Positions 1 to 11,767 are shown, counted from the stretch's first letter. The stretch is 64,000 nt of DNA from Guadua angustifolia (GCA_036346375.1 CM070515.1:18746423-18810422); one strand, 5' to 3'. The notes: generated by a model not told the origin, from the letters alone. Program-made: numbers and translations.

Positions 1-3000
1 TTCTCAAAAGCCAAGCTGAATTTGTAGCGCTTCAAAGTCTCCACTTTGTCCACTGCACCCAAGCAGCAAATAAAGTACACATTACATTTCTTTCCATGAA
101 ACAAATGTAATATAACATCAGAAATTGTGCATCCAAGCATAAAAGCATCACTTGTCTAAAGACAAAAGGCAGTGTGCTCACTGCTAGAGTAGGCTCTAAA
201 TCACTGAACACATTATTCTTAAAGAGCTCATAAAATCAAAAGAAAATTCATCCGGAATTTCCACTACTAAGTACAACTCAGTTAGCAATTCTTCTTAAAG
301 GTCGCAACTCGCAAGGATCAGCATAACAAGCACTGGCAGTAGTTATATTTGCCATAAATTTCATGTTTTATATTGTGATAGATTGCAACTACTATCATTT
401 GGAATAATTTGTTGCAGCTGGCCACTAGTTATGGCCTTGCAAGCATAATGGAAGATATACCATTTGTGTATAAGCTATGATATTTAACAAAATGAATATG
501 TCAAGCAAAATACAGCATAGAAACTAGAAAGTGTACCTCTGCCATCATGATTACGATGACAGCTACCATATGAATCAATTTTCACATCTAAGTTTTCAAG
601 CATCTCAAGGGCTTGCAAACGAAAGTTGCGTGCACCACAGTTGGAAATAAAGGCTGCAGCTAGGGCTTCTTCAGCTTTTGAAGGCACAGGTGCCATGATA
701 TCATATTCAGCCCATGAAAAGTAACCAACAGGCACATCTGAGGAAAGGCTGGTTGTCATCACAATTTTGTACCCTCTCCTGTGACAGAAAGCATTAGAAT
801 TGCCCAGTCCATAGAACTATGTTTCTCAAAATTAATAAATCCTACTGAGCACCAAAAACCAACGTTTCCACAACAGAGCATACATGACAATAATATGGTT
901 CACAATGTGGGCAACAATTCAAAACAGCGCTTGCTATAAAATCATATTTGAAGTGATAATACTTAAACATCGTCATAAAAGGCGAGATCGAATTTGCAAT
1001 GATGATATACGTGATAGGATTGTAATAGCACCAATTGAAGAAAAGCTTGTCCAACATCGTTTAAAATGGTTTGGACATCTCCAACAAAGGTCTCGTGAGG
1101 CACTAGTACATAGTGGAATTTTGAGCCATCTCAAAAACATAAGAAGAAGCAGAGATCGATCGAGATTGATATAGGAGGAAGCAGTTAAAAGAAACTTGAT
1201 AGATTGGAATGTATCCATCTCAAAAACATAAGAAGAGGCAGAGATCGATCGAGACTGATATAGGAGGAAGCAGTTAAAAGAAACTTGATAGATTGGAATG
1301 TATCCAAAGTGTTGGCATTGGATAGGAGTGCATGGAAGTTGGCGATTCACGTACCGGAATCATAACCTAAGATCGAAAGTTTAGGGGTATTTTGACTTTG
1401 ATTGGATTTCATTTCTAGCCTACCCCAACTTGTTTGGGACAAAACAATTGGTTGTTTTTGTTGTTCATAATGCTTAAACATTTCGCACGAAACCGATTTG
1501 GCAGCCAAATAATGCTCCATACTTTCTTACACTATTCTAAACAAAGAAAAGAGAACCTAAAATCACATTAGATCAATAAACCTTGCACTTGTCAACATGA
1601 GCATCAGAAGAAGACAACTAGGACTAGTGTCCACATGTCTTATATATGGAAACAGACAACAGTTCTGATCCATCAGCACTGAACATGGATTACAGTTCAA
1701 ATTTATGTGGAACACAATAGATAAGGTTCAAAATGTGTCATTTTCAACAAGCAAAGTAACTGGAAATCAACAATCAGAATTAACATGGTTCTTACCCACC
1801 CTCGAGCCACATTAATATTGTTCTCTGAGTAATACTGAGATGATTCCATTGATCTGAGGATACCATCTACGGAAGGATCTGGGGCGATTCCAAAAGTAGC
1901 ATCAGGTGTCTTACTAGCTGAAAACCCAAACTCACATCCAACAGAGCATTTATTCCAATCCTGAGAGGGGAAAATGCATAAGCATTATAGATGGAGAAGG
2001 TGAAGACAAATAGATGGAACATTAATGGTACAGATATGTTGCGCCATTTCCAACAATCATCATGTCAATAATGTTACCAACACAAATATATGGCATCAGG
2101 TATGCTTAAGTGAGCAATGTCCCACACCAATATTCCAAAGCATTCATAATGAACAAAGTATGCAATTGAGCATAAAGTTTAAAGGGCAATATTTAGCATT
2201 GGTTGTTGGTTGTTTAGTTTTCACCACACTTTTCCTTTGTGTTAAGAAAGTGTTCCTTGAATAACACACTAACACTGTCCCCACATGATTACATCAACAT
2301 AATACCATGTGCATTCTAATCTATTAGCAATATAATATTTTTTCCTGGTTCAAAACAGCTAATAATACAACTCTTTATTGCCATGGAAATGATGCCAATG
2401 CAGTTCACTAAACCGTACTATTCAAATTTTCCAACATTAGGGTGTGTTTGGCAGAGATTCAGCTTCTCCAGATTCGTGAATCTGGTGAAGCTGAAAATTC
2501 TAGCTTCACCAGATTCGTGAAGCTGAAGTTGTGAATACATTAAGAGTGTTTAGATAAATCATCTTGTTTACATTTTAGACCAAAAATATAAACTTAATTC
2601 ACTTTATTTTAGCCTACAAGTTTTAGATTTCAGGAGAAGCTGGAATCTGGAGCTCTACCAAACAGGCCCTTAATCTGCTACATGTGATTCCATACTTCCA
2701 ATTAGATCTTTGAGGTAATACATGTATGTACAGATAAGATGACCAACTCAACATTTCCACAACTTTCTACTTGCATGAAAGAAACAGCGTATCGTGGGTT
2801 AGGCAAGGACTTTTGACTGAGCATATAAACCCAACCAGTTAGGCAGCATGGGAAAGCCAGGGCCGTAAGCTATTATGCCGGGCATGACCAGCATGAACGA
2901 GTGCAAAGAGCACAAACAAAAGTGAAGCTCTTTTTTGAGGTGATGTTGTTTGTACTAGCTGCAATTTCTATCATTAACCTTGTAACGCCAGAAACCAGTG

Positions 3001-3807
3001 GAGAGTATATGACACAAGTTCAAGAGTTTCATAATTCATTGGGAACAGCTTCATTGTTAAGGCACTTGCATCCATAAGCTCGGGCACAATCGACATGAAA
3101 AAGCCCTTGTACCAGTAACGGGGGGTTCTTCTGTCATTGTTCCAACTGAGTCAAAATTTTGCATAAAATTCGCAATGAAGGATGGACAAAATAGCAAGTT
3201 CAAAGTGGTGTGTATAACCAAGCATCACAGTCGGTGCATAATCAGGACTGGAGCTCCTCGCGTTTGATGATCAAATATCAATTACTCTAACCCCAAAAAG
3301 TTTACATTTTTACAAGACGGGTGCCTAGGCTATATTCTCTAAACTTTGCAGGGGAGTGATCACAGGAACTTATACGGCAGTGTTATTAAACTTAGACTGA
3401 TTAAGCAGCAGATCCGTCGAGCCCGTCGATACCAAACTAACCCTCCACTCCTAGCTTAAAATGTACGAGCACGAGGGAAAGGACATGCACAAGACCTTGG
3501 CGGCGCCGCCGACGAGGACGGGGTCCCTGTCAAAGTCGCGGTCGTAGGGCACGGCGTCCTCCCTCTCAAGCCGCTCCTCGCACCGCCGGATCTCGTCGTC
3601 GTCGTCCCCGCCGCCGGGGGGTGCGTCTAGCTCTCGACTGTAGAAGGAGTTGGTCCAGCCCTCGACCGCGGCGGCGTTCTTCGTCATGTCGAGGCGGGCG
3701 AGGAACGCGATCTCGCCGAGGAAGGCGGCGCCGACGAGGATCGGCAGCAGCCACCCGCAGCGCCGACGCCAGCCAGCAGCCTGAGCCTGCGAGTGGGGGC
3801 CCTTCAT
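1..3807 (-). CDS. FucTA: Core alpha-1,3-fucosyltransferase, 5' part (exons 1-4, 3' end outside window)
   Basis: Golgi type II enzyme (glycosyltransferase family 10) that adds alpha-1,3-fucose from GDP-fucose to the innermost GlcNAc of N-glycans. Exons read from splice sites: exon 1 3496-3807 (104 codons, donor AAG|GTCTTG), exon 2 1800-1960, exon 3 537-778, exon 4 1-52 (partial, runs off the edge). Phases agree (312, 161, 242 nt). Exon 1 has a short basic N-terminus, a signal anchor at about residues 17-38 (WLLPILVGAAFLGEIAFL) and the stem ending in DFDRDPVLVGGAAK. Exon 2 starts DWNKCSVGCEFGF. Exon 3 has TSLSSDVPVGYFSWAEYDIM and FISNCGARNFRLQAL, near-identical to Arabidopsis FUT11/FUT12 as remembered. 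Exon 4 begins the donor-binding motif (RYKFSLAFE). The start is the first ATG of an open frame upstream of the anchor. No frameshift or stop seen in the four exons. Introns are 484, 1021 and 1535 nt; the last two hold transposons. Confidence 0.94.
960..1467 (+). mobile_element. 5'-truncated LINE, 3' end of ORF2, in FucTA intron 2 (antisense)
   Basis: Decayed reverse-transcriptase tail of a non-LTR retrotransposon. The frame near 1030-1090 reads EEKLVQHRLKWFGHLQQRS, the conserved RLKWFGH block at the end of many plant LINE ORF2 proteins. The frame near 1290-1360 reads DWNVSKVLALDRSAWKLAI, again typical of this tail. It ends in the usual 3' UTR (CCTACCCCAACTTGTTTGGG near 1423) and a TTG-rich tail at about 1450-1467. 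The left boundary is uncertain. It lies opposite to the gene, so its poly(A) signals do not act on the FucTA transcript. Confidence 0.7.
1126..1303 (+). repeat. 89-bp direct tandem duplication inside the LINE tail
   Basis: Two copies, 1126-1214 and 1215-1303, differ at only a few positions (e.g. AAGAAGAAGC against AAGAAGAGGC). The duplication happened after or during LINE insertion and breaks the ORF2 frame. Confidence 0.9.
2440..2669. mobile_element. Tourist-like (PIF/Harbinger) MITE, copy 1, in FucTA intron 1
   Basis: 230-bp element with ends GGGTGTGTTTGGCAGAG and CTCTACCAAACAGGCCC that are inverted repeats, flanked by TTA target duplications (2437-2439, 2670-2672). TTA duplications define PIF/Harbinger insertions. 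No coding capacity. A sister copy lies at 17727-17952 and shares the internal AATATAAACTTAATTCAC and flanking bases. Confidence 0.82.
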
Positions 3808-4170
3808 GGGCGGTCGCCTGAGCGGCTCCGCCTACCGCCTCGCCGGTGGCGGCGATGGGGAGCGGGAGAGGAGGCGAGGCGAGGGCGGACGGAATCGTTA
3901 GTTGGGGACTGGGGGGAGTTGGAATGAATCAACGACCCGTGTAGGTAGATCTCCGGTTCGGTTGGGTTGGGTTCGACTCGTTTGTCAGTGAGGAATTGAC
4001 CGTTGATTGGTCAAAGATCATTATATGCTGGAGAAGTTCTGTATGTGCTGCGGCCGTCAGATTTGGGTAGGTGCATGCAGGACCGCCCGATTGGATGTTT
4101 GCTGTGATGGCCGTGTCTGCGTTGGATCTGACTAGGCGTGCTCTGATACCACGTGGGAGCAGCCTGGCAA
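3808..4170 (-). promoter_or_regulatory. 5' UTR and proximal promoter region of FucTA
   Basis: Sequence upstream of the FucTA start codon. The first 90 bases are GC-rich and purine/pyrimidine biased, as in grass 5' UTRs. No clear TATA box is visible. A palindromic G-box core, CCACGTGG, lies at 4149-4156, about 345 bases upstream of the ATG; such sites bind bZIP/bHLH factors, but function here is inferred only. Confidence 0.35.
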
Positions 4171-4180
4171 TCCACATCGA

Positions 4181-4440
4181 ATGATTTTTTTTAAATAATA
4201 TATTTTTTATTTTAAATTGCAAAAATATACCTTAATATAAAAAAATTGTAAAACTATACTCCATCGCCATATGGATAGGCGATAATAGTACAAAACGCAA
4301 AAAAAAAAAAACAGAGTCAGAGCTGATGTGGTCTCTCTGTCGCCAAATAAAAAGGTGACAAGCCTCTGTCGCAAAACCATTGAGCGACTTTAATATGTTG
4401 CCATTTATTTGACGACAGAGAGCTATCGCCAAATGGTTTA
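4181..4440. repeat. Truncated Mutator-like MITE fragment with TATCGCCA words
   Basis: Starts with a T-rich arm (GATTTTTTTTAAATAATAT) like those of the elements at 11768-12016 and 46173-46456 and contains repeated CTATCGCC/TGTCGCC words arranged as partial inverted repeats (4340-4430). The right end and target duplication were not found, so it is called a fragment. Confidence 0.35.
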
Positions 4441-5113
4441 GTTACAGAACATCCAAACCAAATAAATTATAAAAATCATAAAAAAATTTAAGGAAAATTA
4501 ATTTATGAGGAACATTTTTGCACTGATTTCATTCGAAAATTTGTTGTAGCTTGTGAGCATTAATTATTAAATGTCAGTGTTATTTTGACAGTTGCTAGAA
4601 TTTTAGAGTTCAAACTAGGGTTCGATAAATTCAGAAAAATTCATATTTGTTAGTGATAATTCATATAGTATTTTTCAAATTTTGTTGTTCTTCATTCTTT
4701 TTCGTTGTGCGACAAATTTGACGACAAATCATAGTAAAAAACATTGAATAAAACCCGATATTGATATTATAAAGTGCAGTAAGTACAACAACTACAATAG
4801 TATGGCATGTGAACTACACCTAAGATACATACATACTTTAGAGAATTCATAAAACTGGGATACAATATAGGTACATACCTCTGGTGAAGGATTAAGTCAC
4901 AAAATCATATTCTATGGCCATGATTATCGGAATAGGTCACTACAATAAAAATAATAAAATTTATCTATTGGTTCCTAATAGGATACTATGTCCGGATACC
5001 TGATAGGGTATAATGTAATATCATCATCAGGATTCGGAGGACTCCGAGGGCACAAGGTTCATGGCCTAGATGGTATGAAATCGTCATCGTCATTTGTATG
5101 GTTAGGAGCTAGC
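4441..5113. other. AT-rich intergenic stretch, nothing recognised
   Basis: No open frame of interest, no terminal repeat and no RNA gene seen. Sequence character changes sharply near 5114, where a probable LTR begins. Confidence 0.5.
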
Positions 5114-5895
5114 TGTAATATCGCGAACCCTCGCTCCAACCTTTGTGCCTTCAGTCGGGCGTGCTGGGGCCGTCTGGTAGATTTTTCTCCGAGGTGTTTG
5201 TTCCTTATTGGAGGTTGAGTGCTAAAGGCTTTGGTTTTGGGAGGGGTGTTTTTGGAAATTCCCCTCTCCACCTACCCTCTCTCTTTCTCTTGGACTTGTG
5301 TGGCTGCCAGTGCTCCAAGTCTGCCGATTTTTCCCCCACCCGAGTGCGCCAGCTCCCCTGCCTAGATGCTGCCAAAATCTCCTCCTCCTCTCATGTTCCC
5401 TGCCGAATCCCTGCCCAAGCTGCCGATTTTCCTGCCGAGTGCCACTTCAAGCCAGTGTTCCCTGCCCATTTCTTGTCACCCCTGCCGAAGAGCTGCTGCA
5501 GCCTGCTGAATCCTCTGCCGACTTCCCTGCCGAGCCATTCCCAGGCGCCATGCTCCTCCGGTGCTCCCCTCCCGGCGGCAAGAGCGGCGAAGATTGGCGC
5601 CCTCCGGCTCTCCTCCTCCTCCTCGGCTCAAGAAGAAGAAGAATCGGGAAGCGATTACCAACAGCGTCGGCGACCTGGCCATGAGCCTCGGGCCGAACTC
5701 CCTGCGCCTCCCTTGGCGGCATCACCAAGAAGAATCGAAGCAGTGCCTCCTCCGTGGCGTCTCCTTGACCACTTCCCCACCTGGCGGCCGCGCCCCCCTG
5801 CCTCCCCTGCTGCCGACGTCCTGGCTTCTTCCCCTGCAGGCCGGCGAGCCCCAGCCCTCAGCCGGCACCTCCCCCTCCTTCCTCTCCCTTGTGTG

Positions 5896-7256
5896 GTAAG
5901 TGGAGGTGGAATACTAGTGTGGATGAATTGTGTAGACAAGGTGTTTGATGAAATGTGTGCATGCAGCCTTGCTTGAATGAGTGGTTGTCCCATCTTTGAT
6001 GTGCTCACAGAATTAAATTATAGTTTGTAGATTAGAATATTTTATGAACATCTACTGGCACGGTTGATTTTGCAATGTCTGTGATGCTCATACATTTCTA
6101 GATTTGTTGAACTACTAAACAACATTTAAGCACAAAGAACATATTGATAGATTTTACTGGGGGCACCCCGAACTACTCTATTCTGTGCTTAGATGTTGCT
6201 GATAGGGTTTTGAATTTGCTCTCTATAGAGTTAGCTTGCATGTAGACTCTTTCATATGATGTATAGATAATGCCAATTGGATTTCCTCTCTTGTTTGATT
6301 ATTATCATCAGAGGGTTGTTATGAAAATATAATGTACATGGAGAAGTTTGCATGCATACATCCAACAGAATTTCGATTACTTGGAATAGTCTCCAGGGTA
6401 GCTTATTATTCATGATGATAATCGTGATGCTAGTCTGAACTTGAAAGCAATGCTGGAGTCTGTTGTTGATGTGCTTTAATTCAGAACATAGGTGAATTTA
6501 AGTTGCTAAATTACAGGTATAATAGTGCTGTTCTAGTACAAAATCTATCTTGACCAATTATTTGAAAGTGTTTAAGCCATAATTTTAATGCCTTTACGAA
6601 TTTGTGTGCATATATTTATACACATGATTAAGCTAAAGAAAATGTGGACTCAGAGCTTGTTTAACCAATATATCTATCTTGGTATGTTGTGATTTCTAAG
6701 GGTAGTGAATAAGGCTTGAATTTGAGTTCTTTCTTGTAAAACATAAAGCTTAGGCTTTTAATATGTATGCGTGGTTTTGGTTGGTGGGAAGATTGAAATT
6801 CTAAGGAAGGGACTTGGTGACATCACTGATTGGTTTTGGTAGCAGTAGCTACTCCCAGGATCAAATCCACCCATATCCTCCTAGTAGATTCTTCAGTTAA
6901 TTAGTGCTGTTCTTGCTTCAAGGGTTTAGCTTTTGTGCATAGTGTTTAGGAAGGGTGTTTTGCAGAGGCTATTGGTATATTAGCTCATATTGTTAATGTT
7001 ATCGTTATTCATCAAATAGGTAAGATTCCAGGTTGAAAAAGGTGTTAGTGTACCCTTGATTGATTGTGCTCCTCAAATTCCGATTCAGTTGTTACGTGTT
7101 GATCGATCATCTATTCATGGATTTTACTTGTTCTGCTTCCCCGAATGAGTTTGGAGTTGAATCACTATACCTATGACATGCAAAAGAGTTGATTTCTTTC
7201 GTTGCTTGTGTCGAGTGTGTATAAATTTAAGTTGGATGAATATTGTTTATTTGCAG
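5896..7256 (+). other. Putative intron inside the long LTR leader
   Basis: Donor GTGTG|GTAAGTGG at 5896 follows the C/T-rich leader; acceptor TTTATTTGCAG at 7246-7256 precedes GGAAGGTTC. The interval is T-rich and AT-rich compared with its flanks, as plant introns are. A further acceptor-like TGTTGTTGCAG|GTAC ends at 8470. Splicing is inferred only from these signals. Confidence 0.35.
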
Positions 7257-7591
7257 GGAAGGTTCTATCGGGTGTGGCCTCAATCGTATGCCACTCCATT
7301 CTCTGTCGGTAAAGGCAAGTACACCGAGCTGTGTGCCTAACTGAGTCGTTCGTTGTTATTTATCTGTTCATAACTAATTTCTATTGATTGTTGTAAGTAT
7401 GAATTATATTGGTGACCGTCCCTTCGCGGACGTGATTAGCTAGTGGATTCGGATGGTCACTAGTAAGCCTTAATCTCGGTGAGTTTACTGTACTTTTGTT
7501 AATATTGCACTGAGTAGCGAGAATGGGGTACGGGGATACTTGTGGTTAATATACAAGAGATGTATTTAATTGTGCCTCGCCTAGGGAATTG

Positions 7592-7752
7592 AGTTGAGTA
7601 TGTTGATTGAAATGTGTTTTAGTTGAGTATGTTGATTGAAATGTGTATTTGTTGAGAATTGTTGATTGAAATGTGTTTTAGTTGAGTGTGTTGATTGAAA
7701 TGTGTTTTAGTTGAGAGTTGATGATTGAAATGTGTTTTAGTTGAGAATTGAT
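7592..7752 (+). repeat. About five tandem copies of a 32-bp unit in the LTR
   Basis: The unit is close to GTTGAGTATGTTGATTGAAA followed by TGTGTTTTA, with point changes and small length changes between copies. Confidence 0.85.
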
Positions 7753-8974
7753 GTTGCATTCTTGCATTCATGATATGCATATTCATAATGGAAGAGGCGA
7801 CCCATTCTGATGCGGGCCTCTGTGTTCACACGTAGTGAACATGAAAGTCCTACCTCGTAGTCCCATTCATCGAGGTGAATGGGAGCGAGACAGTAAGAGT
7901 AGGCACCTTCCATCTACGGGATGGAAGGAACATGAAAGTGCACATCGACGGGTGGGCACTCGGCGATCTGCGATGCGTGCATGGAAATGAGCATTCATGT
8001 GCATTGCATCTTTATTAATGAGTGTTGTGGTAAATGGTGTGTCATATGGATGGTGATTATGGTAATTGAAGGTTGAGTCGTGGACTCAACCCGAAGGGGG
8101 TGATTGAATTGAATTTGATGAATTTGCGCATTTCTTTGCCCTGCGAATTATGTTGTATGAATATCGTGGAGGGAAGTCGAGTTATAAACTCAAATGCAAT
8201 AGGTGAAAATGATTTGAGTCGTAACAAGGGGTAGTTGAGTCAGGAGACATTGTGACTTAGAGTTAAGTAGTGCTTCTTTGGCATTGAATGGGTTATTATC
8301 AAGTTGATGATTTGAATTGCGGTAATTTTCTTGTATAGTCAAGTTATTGCTTTATTTGTCTTCCTTGCTTTTATGGTCAAGCTCTTGTTTTACTTATGAT
8401 GAATTGGAACTGTTACTCACGTGTACTTTGCTGAGTCATCGACTCACGCTTGTTTGTTGTGTTGTTGCAGGTACATTGAAACCGGCATGCATGGGGGGAG
8501 TAGTAGCACAAGCACGTTTGCATCAAACCATTTAATCGTTTTGTAAAGCCTGGTTGTATTGATTATGGTTGTAATATGTCGTTCGTCGTGGTGTGGTTAT
8601 TAAGTTTTGTTGGATGTGTGAATGATTAACTAAGGACCTGCTAGACTGTTATCATAACTGCAATTGTTTTCTGCCTGCTGAGTGGATGTCCTACTGTCTA
8701 GAGAGGTCATGCCAAAATTTTCTAAATTTCGGTGACTTAGTTTTAAGCTGGTTTAAAGAGGTTCAAGGTCAGTTTCAACCTTTTGTTAGAGGTAAAAGGT
8801 TTATTGACTCGTTCGTTGAGTCCTTAGGTCATTTGAACTTCTTGTCGCGTTTTTTTTTATTTCTTGGATCTTGTGGGGAACACTTTGGGCAAGAGTGGTT
8901 CCGGAGTGTTGTAAGCGTCATTTAGAGTCTTTTGGTAGCATTCAGCGGTCGTTGAGCCTTTGAGGTGTTCTGAT

Positions 8975-8986
8975 TGGTATCAGAGC
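8975..8986 (+). other. Retrotransposon primer-binding site (tRNA-iMet)
   Basis: TGGTATCAGAGC is complementary to the 3' end of plant initiator tRNA-Met and is the standard primer site of Copia elements and chromoviruses. It fixes the transcription direction as plus. Confidence 0.75.
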
Positions 8987-9743
8987 GGGCTTTAGGTCCG
9001 TGTTATGTGAATTTAGCAATTTTACTCTAGAGTAAACTAAAATTTTGCTGCGTGATATTAGAAACATGGCATAGGTTTCTATCACTTTAAAATTTGGCCT
9101 TCGGGCAATAACCTTAATATCTGAATTAGAGTGGTTAACTAGTTTAAAACTTGACACACTCTGGTGCACAGTAGGAAGGGATGGGTATCATTGCATTACG
9201 CTTAAATGTTGCATTTAAGCTTTGATGATTGAATGTTAAATTATTGTGCTTGTTGCTTTGATTATACAAAGGATTGTTTGAATCATTATGCTTTCGCCTT
9301 CGTGCTTTTGTTTTCCAGAAATCATCTATTTTTGTTTTCCAGCCAATTAGTTCCTAATTCTGTAACTTTGCCCTGTAATCCGATATTGATCAATAAAGTT
9401 GCGTATCGCCGATTTTGATCTTTGTTGATTACTTCAGGTTTGGTTCGCTCTGATTTTGTTGTGTATCGCCCCTCAGAGTTGATCTGCCTTTACCCTTCTA
9501 TTAGCCTTGATCAGCTAATCTCTTTGCCGTCCTGATCGGCTTTTGGCTGATCGGAGTTACACCGATCATCGTTCGATATCGATTTCGAGTGAATTCACGA
9601 TTTTCCTTACCGATTGCAGGGTCAAATCGGTTGGCATGCATTGAACCAGGTGTTCGTTTAGCGTGCTGAAGTCAGAGACCCTACTTCAAATTTTTGGCGT
9701 CAACAAGTCTCTAATTATTATTTTGCTACAATTATCTGAATAC
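8987..9743 (+). other. Internal remnant of the truncated LTR element and unknown AT-rich DNA
   Basis: No gag or pol similarity is visible. Near 9470-9660 the text GATCGG/CCGATC recurs and a TTTTTGGCGTCAAC block (about 9690-9704) resembles a degraded tRNA-type primer site of another gypsy element. From 9706 to 9748 the sequence matches the left flank of the Tat element at 26.3 kb. Confidence 0.4.
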
Positions 9744-9748
9744 AGTAT

Positions 9749-10447
9749 TGTCAGGGATTGGATAATTTCCATAAAGACCATCATACTCCGGCAGCCGGTT
9801 TTCGACCGACTATACTTCCCCTTGGATGGTATCCCCATGGAAGATCCTCGGACAGACTAGCTAGTGGATCTGCCCCGACCATGTCCGAGCTCGTCCCCGA
9901 GCATGCACCTTAGTTTCCCGAGTGTGCTTGTTCGGATGTGTGCAGTGGTAGCCAGAGTTGAAGGAAAATCCCGAGTATGACCAGCAGGTCGTGCTCGGTC
10001 CATAAAGACGACGTGGCGATAATTACGCTGCAGTTTAAAAGACCGTTAAGCCACGATCTAAGCCCATAACGTCCACGACACAGTATGGCGAAAATCAAGG
10101 GATGCAGTTACGACCACGTTCAACCACAGTAATGGCGTGTTATTCAGTTGTAATTGTTGTAGTCGCCTATAAATACCCCTACTGTAGATTAGGAAAGAGA
10201 TATACGCACACAGATACACACAAGATCCCTGTACAAACTCAGACAATATCAAGATCCACTGGACGTAGGGTTGTTATCTCGATCGTGAGAGGCCCGAACC
10301 AGTATAAAGATTCCTTGTCCACTGTCTTTTCGTGCATAGCATCCCAACGGCATTCTTTGGACGTAAACCCTCCACGGAAAAGATGCCTGGTTGATCCCTC
10401 AATTAACAAGTAAGCTCGGCGAGGGACACGTTTTCCAAATGTCGACA
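9749..10447 (+). mobile_element. Solo LTR of a Tat-clade Ty3/gypsy element
   Basis: 699 bp starting TGTCAGGGATTGG and ending TGTCGACA, flanked by the 5-bp duplication AGTAT (9744-9748, 10448-10452). It is a diverged relative of the LTRs at 26309-27080 and 38880-39660, which read TGTCGGGGATTGGGC…GTCGACA on the minus strand; both share a block at about 10260-10300 beginning TGGACGTAGGGTTGTTATCTC. It formed by recombination between two LTRs. Confidence 0.87.
10168..10175 (+). promoter_or_regulatory. TATA box of the solo LTR
   Basis: TATAAATA in the context CGCCTATAAATACCCC. The same box, on minus, sits at 26668-26675 and 39251-39258 in the full-length element's LTRs. Confidence 0.6.
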
Positions 10448-10650
10448 AGTATAGTAACTAATAAAGCATCAGGGAACCCGATGTTTTGCTAACTACAATA
10501 CTGAGATCCACTTAATTAACTGTCATTACATGGGGTTAATTAAACGGTCGCCACACCCAGGACTCCAATAGATTCCATAATAGGGTGGTCACCAGAATTC
10601 ACTTCCATCCGATAATTTACTGTTATTTTTGGCAATTGATTGCCAGGAAC

Positions 10651-11102
10651 TAGGGCTGTAAAAAAAGCTCGAGGCTCGCGAGCTACTCGAGCTCAGCTCG
10701 CGAGAGGCTCGGCTCGAGCTCCAAACGAGCCGAACTCGAGCTCACGAGCTTAACCGAGCCGAGCTCGAATAGTTCGCGAGCTTGGATCGAGCTTGCTACC
10801 GAGCCTCCTCGAGCCTGGACCGAGCTTGTTACCGAGCTTCCTCGAGTCTGAACCGAGTTTCCTTAAGTCGAGCTTCCTCGAGCCTAGACCGAGCTTCCTC
10901 AAACCGAGCTTACTCGAGCTTGTTACCGAGCCTACCGAGCTTACCAGAATTTTCGAGCTTACTCGAGCTTACTCGAGCCGAGTTCGAGCCTGGGTTGAGG
11001 CTCGAACCTCAACTCGAGCTCGGCTCGAGCTCGGTTCGAGCCTTACCGAGCTCGAGCCGAGCCTGGCCAGGCTCGCTCGAGCTCGGCTCGTTTACAACCC
11101 TA
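10651..11102. mobile_element. hAT-like non-autonomous element with GAGCTCGAG-word arms
   Basis: 452 bp from TAGGGCTGTAA to TTTACAACCCTA, flanked by the 8-bp duplication CCAGGAAC (10643-10650, 11103-11110). Eight-base duplications and a TAGGG terminus indicate the hAT superfamily. Nearly the whole body is tiled with CTCGAG/GAGCTCG/CCGAGC words on both strands, so it can fold on itself many ways. Open frames over it are artefacts of the repeat. Confidence 0.82.
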
Positions 11103-11250
11103 CCAGGAACCAGTCAATATTACTCACCACCAGGCCCCAGCCAGTCTCTAGGTTAAACTTTATGGGAACAGATAGTAGTTTTGAAGGGAATAAAATGAGA
11201 AGAGGTACCGCAACATTGTAAAAAAGAAAAGGACTGATCCTACCACCTAA

Positions 11251-11529
11251 GGGCATGCATAATGATGTGATTTTAGCTGTCTATATAATTTGTTACGTAA
11301 GAATTTTGCTGATATGGAAAAGAGAAAAGGAGGGGGAGAGAGAGAGTACAACACCATTACATGAGTTATTTTCTATAATAAACATTTTTTCATGCTATAA
11401 TTAAAAAATTGTAGAATCTTATAGAGACAACCTAAGATATCATCTATTGTAAAAGTTGTCTTTAGTTTTGTTTTTAGATAGCACGAAGGAGTATATAGGT
11501 AGCGGTCGTCTTTACTATTGTACATACTA
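11251..11529. mobile_element. Tourist-like MITE
   Basis: Starts GGGCATGCATAATGATGTG and ends TTACTATTGTACATACT, imperfect inverted repeats of the common grass Tourist type. Preceded by TAA; the right duplication is degraded. Confidence 0.5.
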
Positions 11530-11759
11530 GAAACTTTATGGGAACCGTTAACATGTTCTAGTTTTCACTTTTCACAGGTACCAGCATAGCAGAAAGAGCT
11601 TCCCCTCATCTTTTGAGAGGAATAAGTAATTTGAACTTAACAATATTTTGCCCATTTGAATATCAAATATGAACTATACTGCTGTGCAAAGATGCAACTC
11701 AAATGAAATCCCATTTCATTGCCCCAACCATTCACAACTATTACAATCAAACATGGCAG
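11530..11759. other. Short AT-rich interval, nothing recognised
   Basis: Unannotated sequence between two MITEs. No open frame or repeat end seen. Confidence 0.5.
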
Positions 11760-11767
11760 CCATCAAT

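Larger units (their letters stand above)
5114..8974 (+). mobile_element. Long 5' LTR of a probable chromovirus (Ty3/gypsy), boundaries approximate
   Basis: Called as LTR because a perfect tRNA-iMet primer site follows at 8975. The left boundary is a guess at TGTAATATCGC (5114); the true 3' end of the LTR may be near 8943 (…ATTCA) or 8973. Long LTRs with this primer are known in Tekay/Del-like chromoviruses. The segment 5280-5900 is C/T-rich like a 5' leader; a 278-codon open frame there is low complexity and resembles no protein I know. No second LTR or gag-pol remains nearby, so this is a truncated element. Confidence 0.5.

Noticed and set aside
5143..5976. 278-codon plus-strand open frame
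   Set aside because: Low-complexity Pro/Ser/Leu product from a C/T-rich LTR leader; overlapping open frames in other phases; no domain.
10782..11221. Two 120-140-codon plus frames rich in Ser/Leu/Glu
   Set aside because: Products of the CTCGAG-word array.
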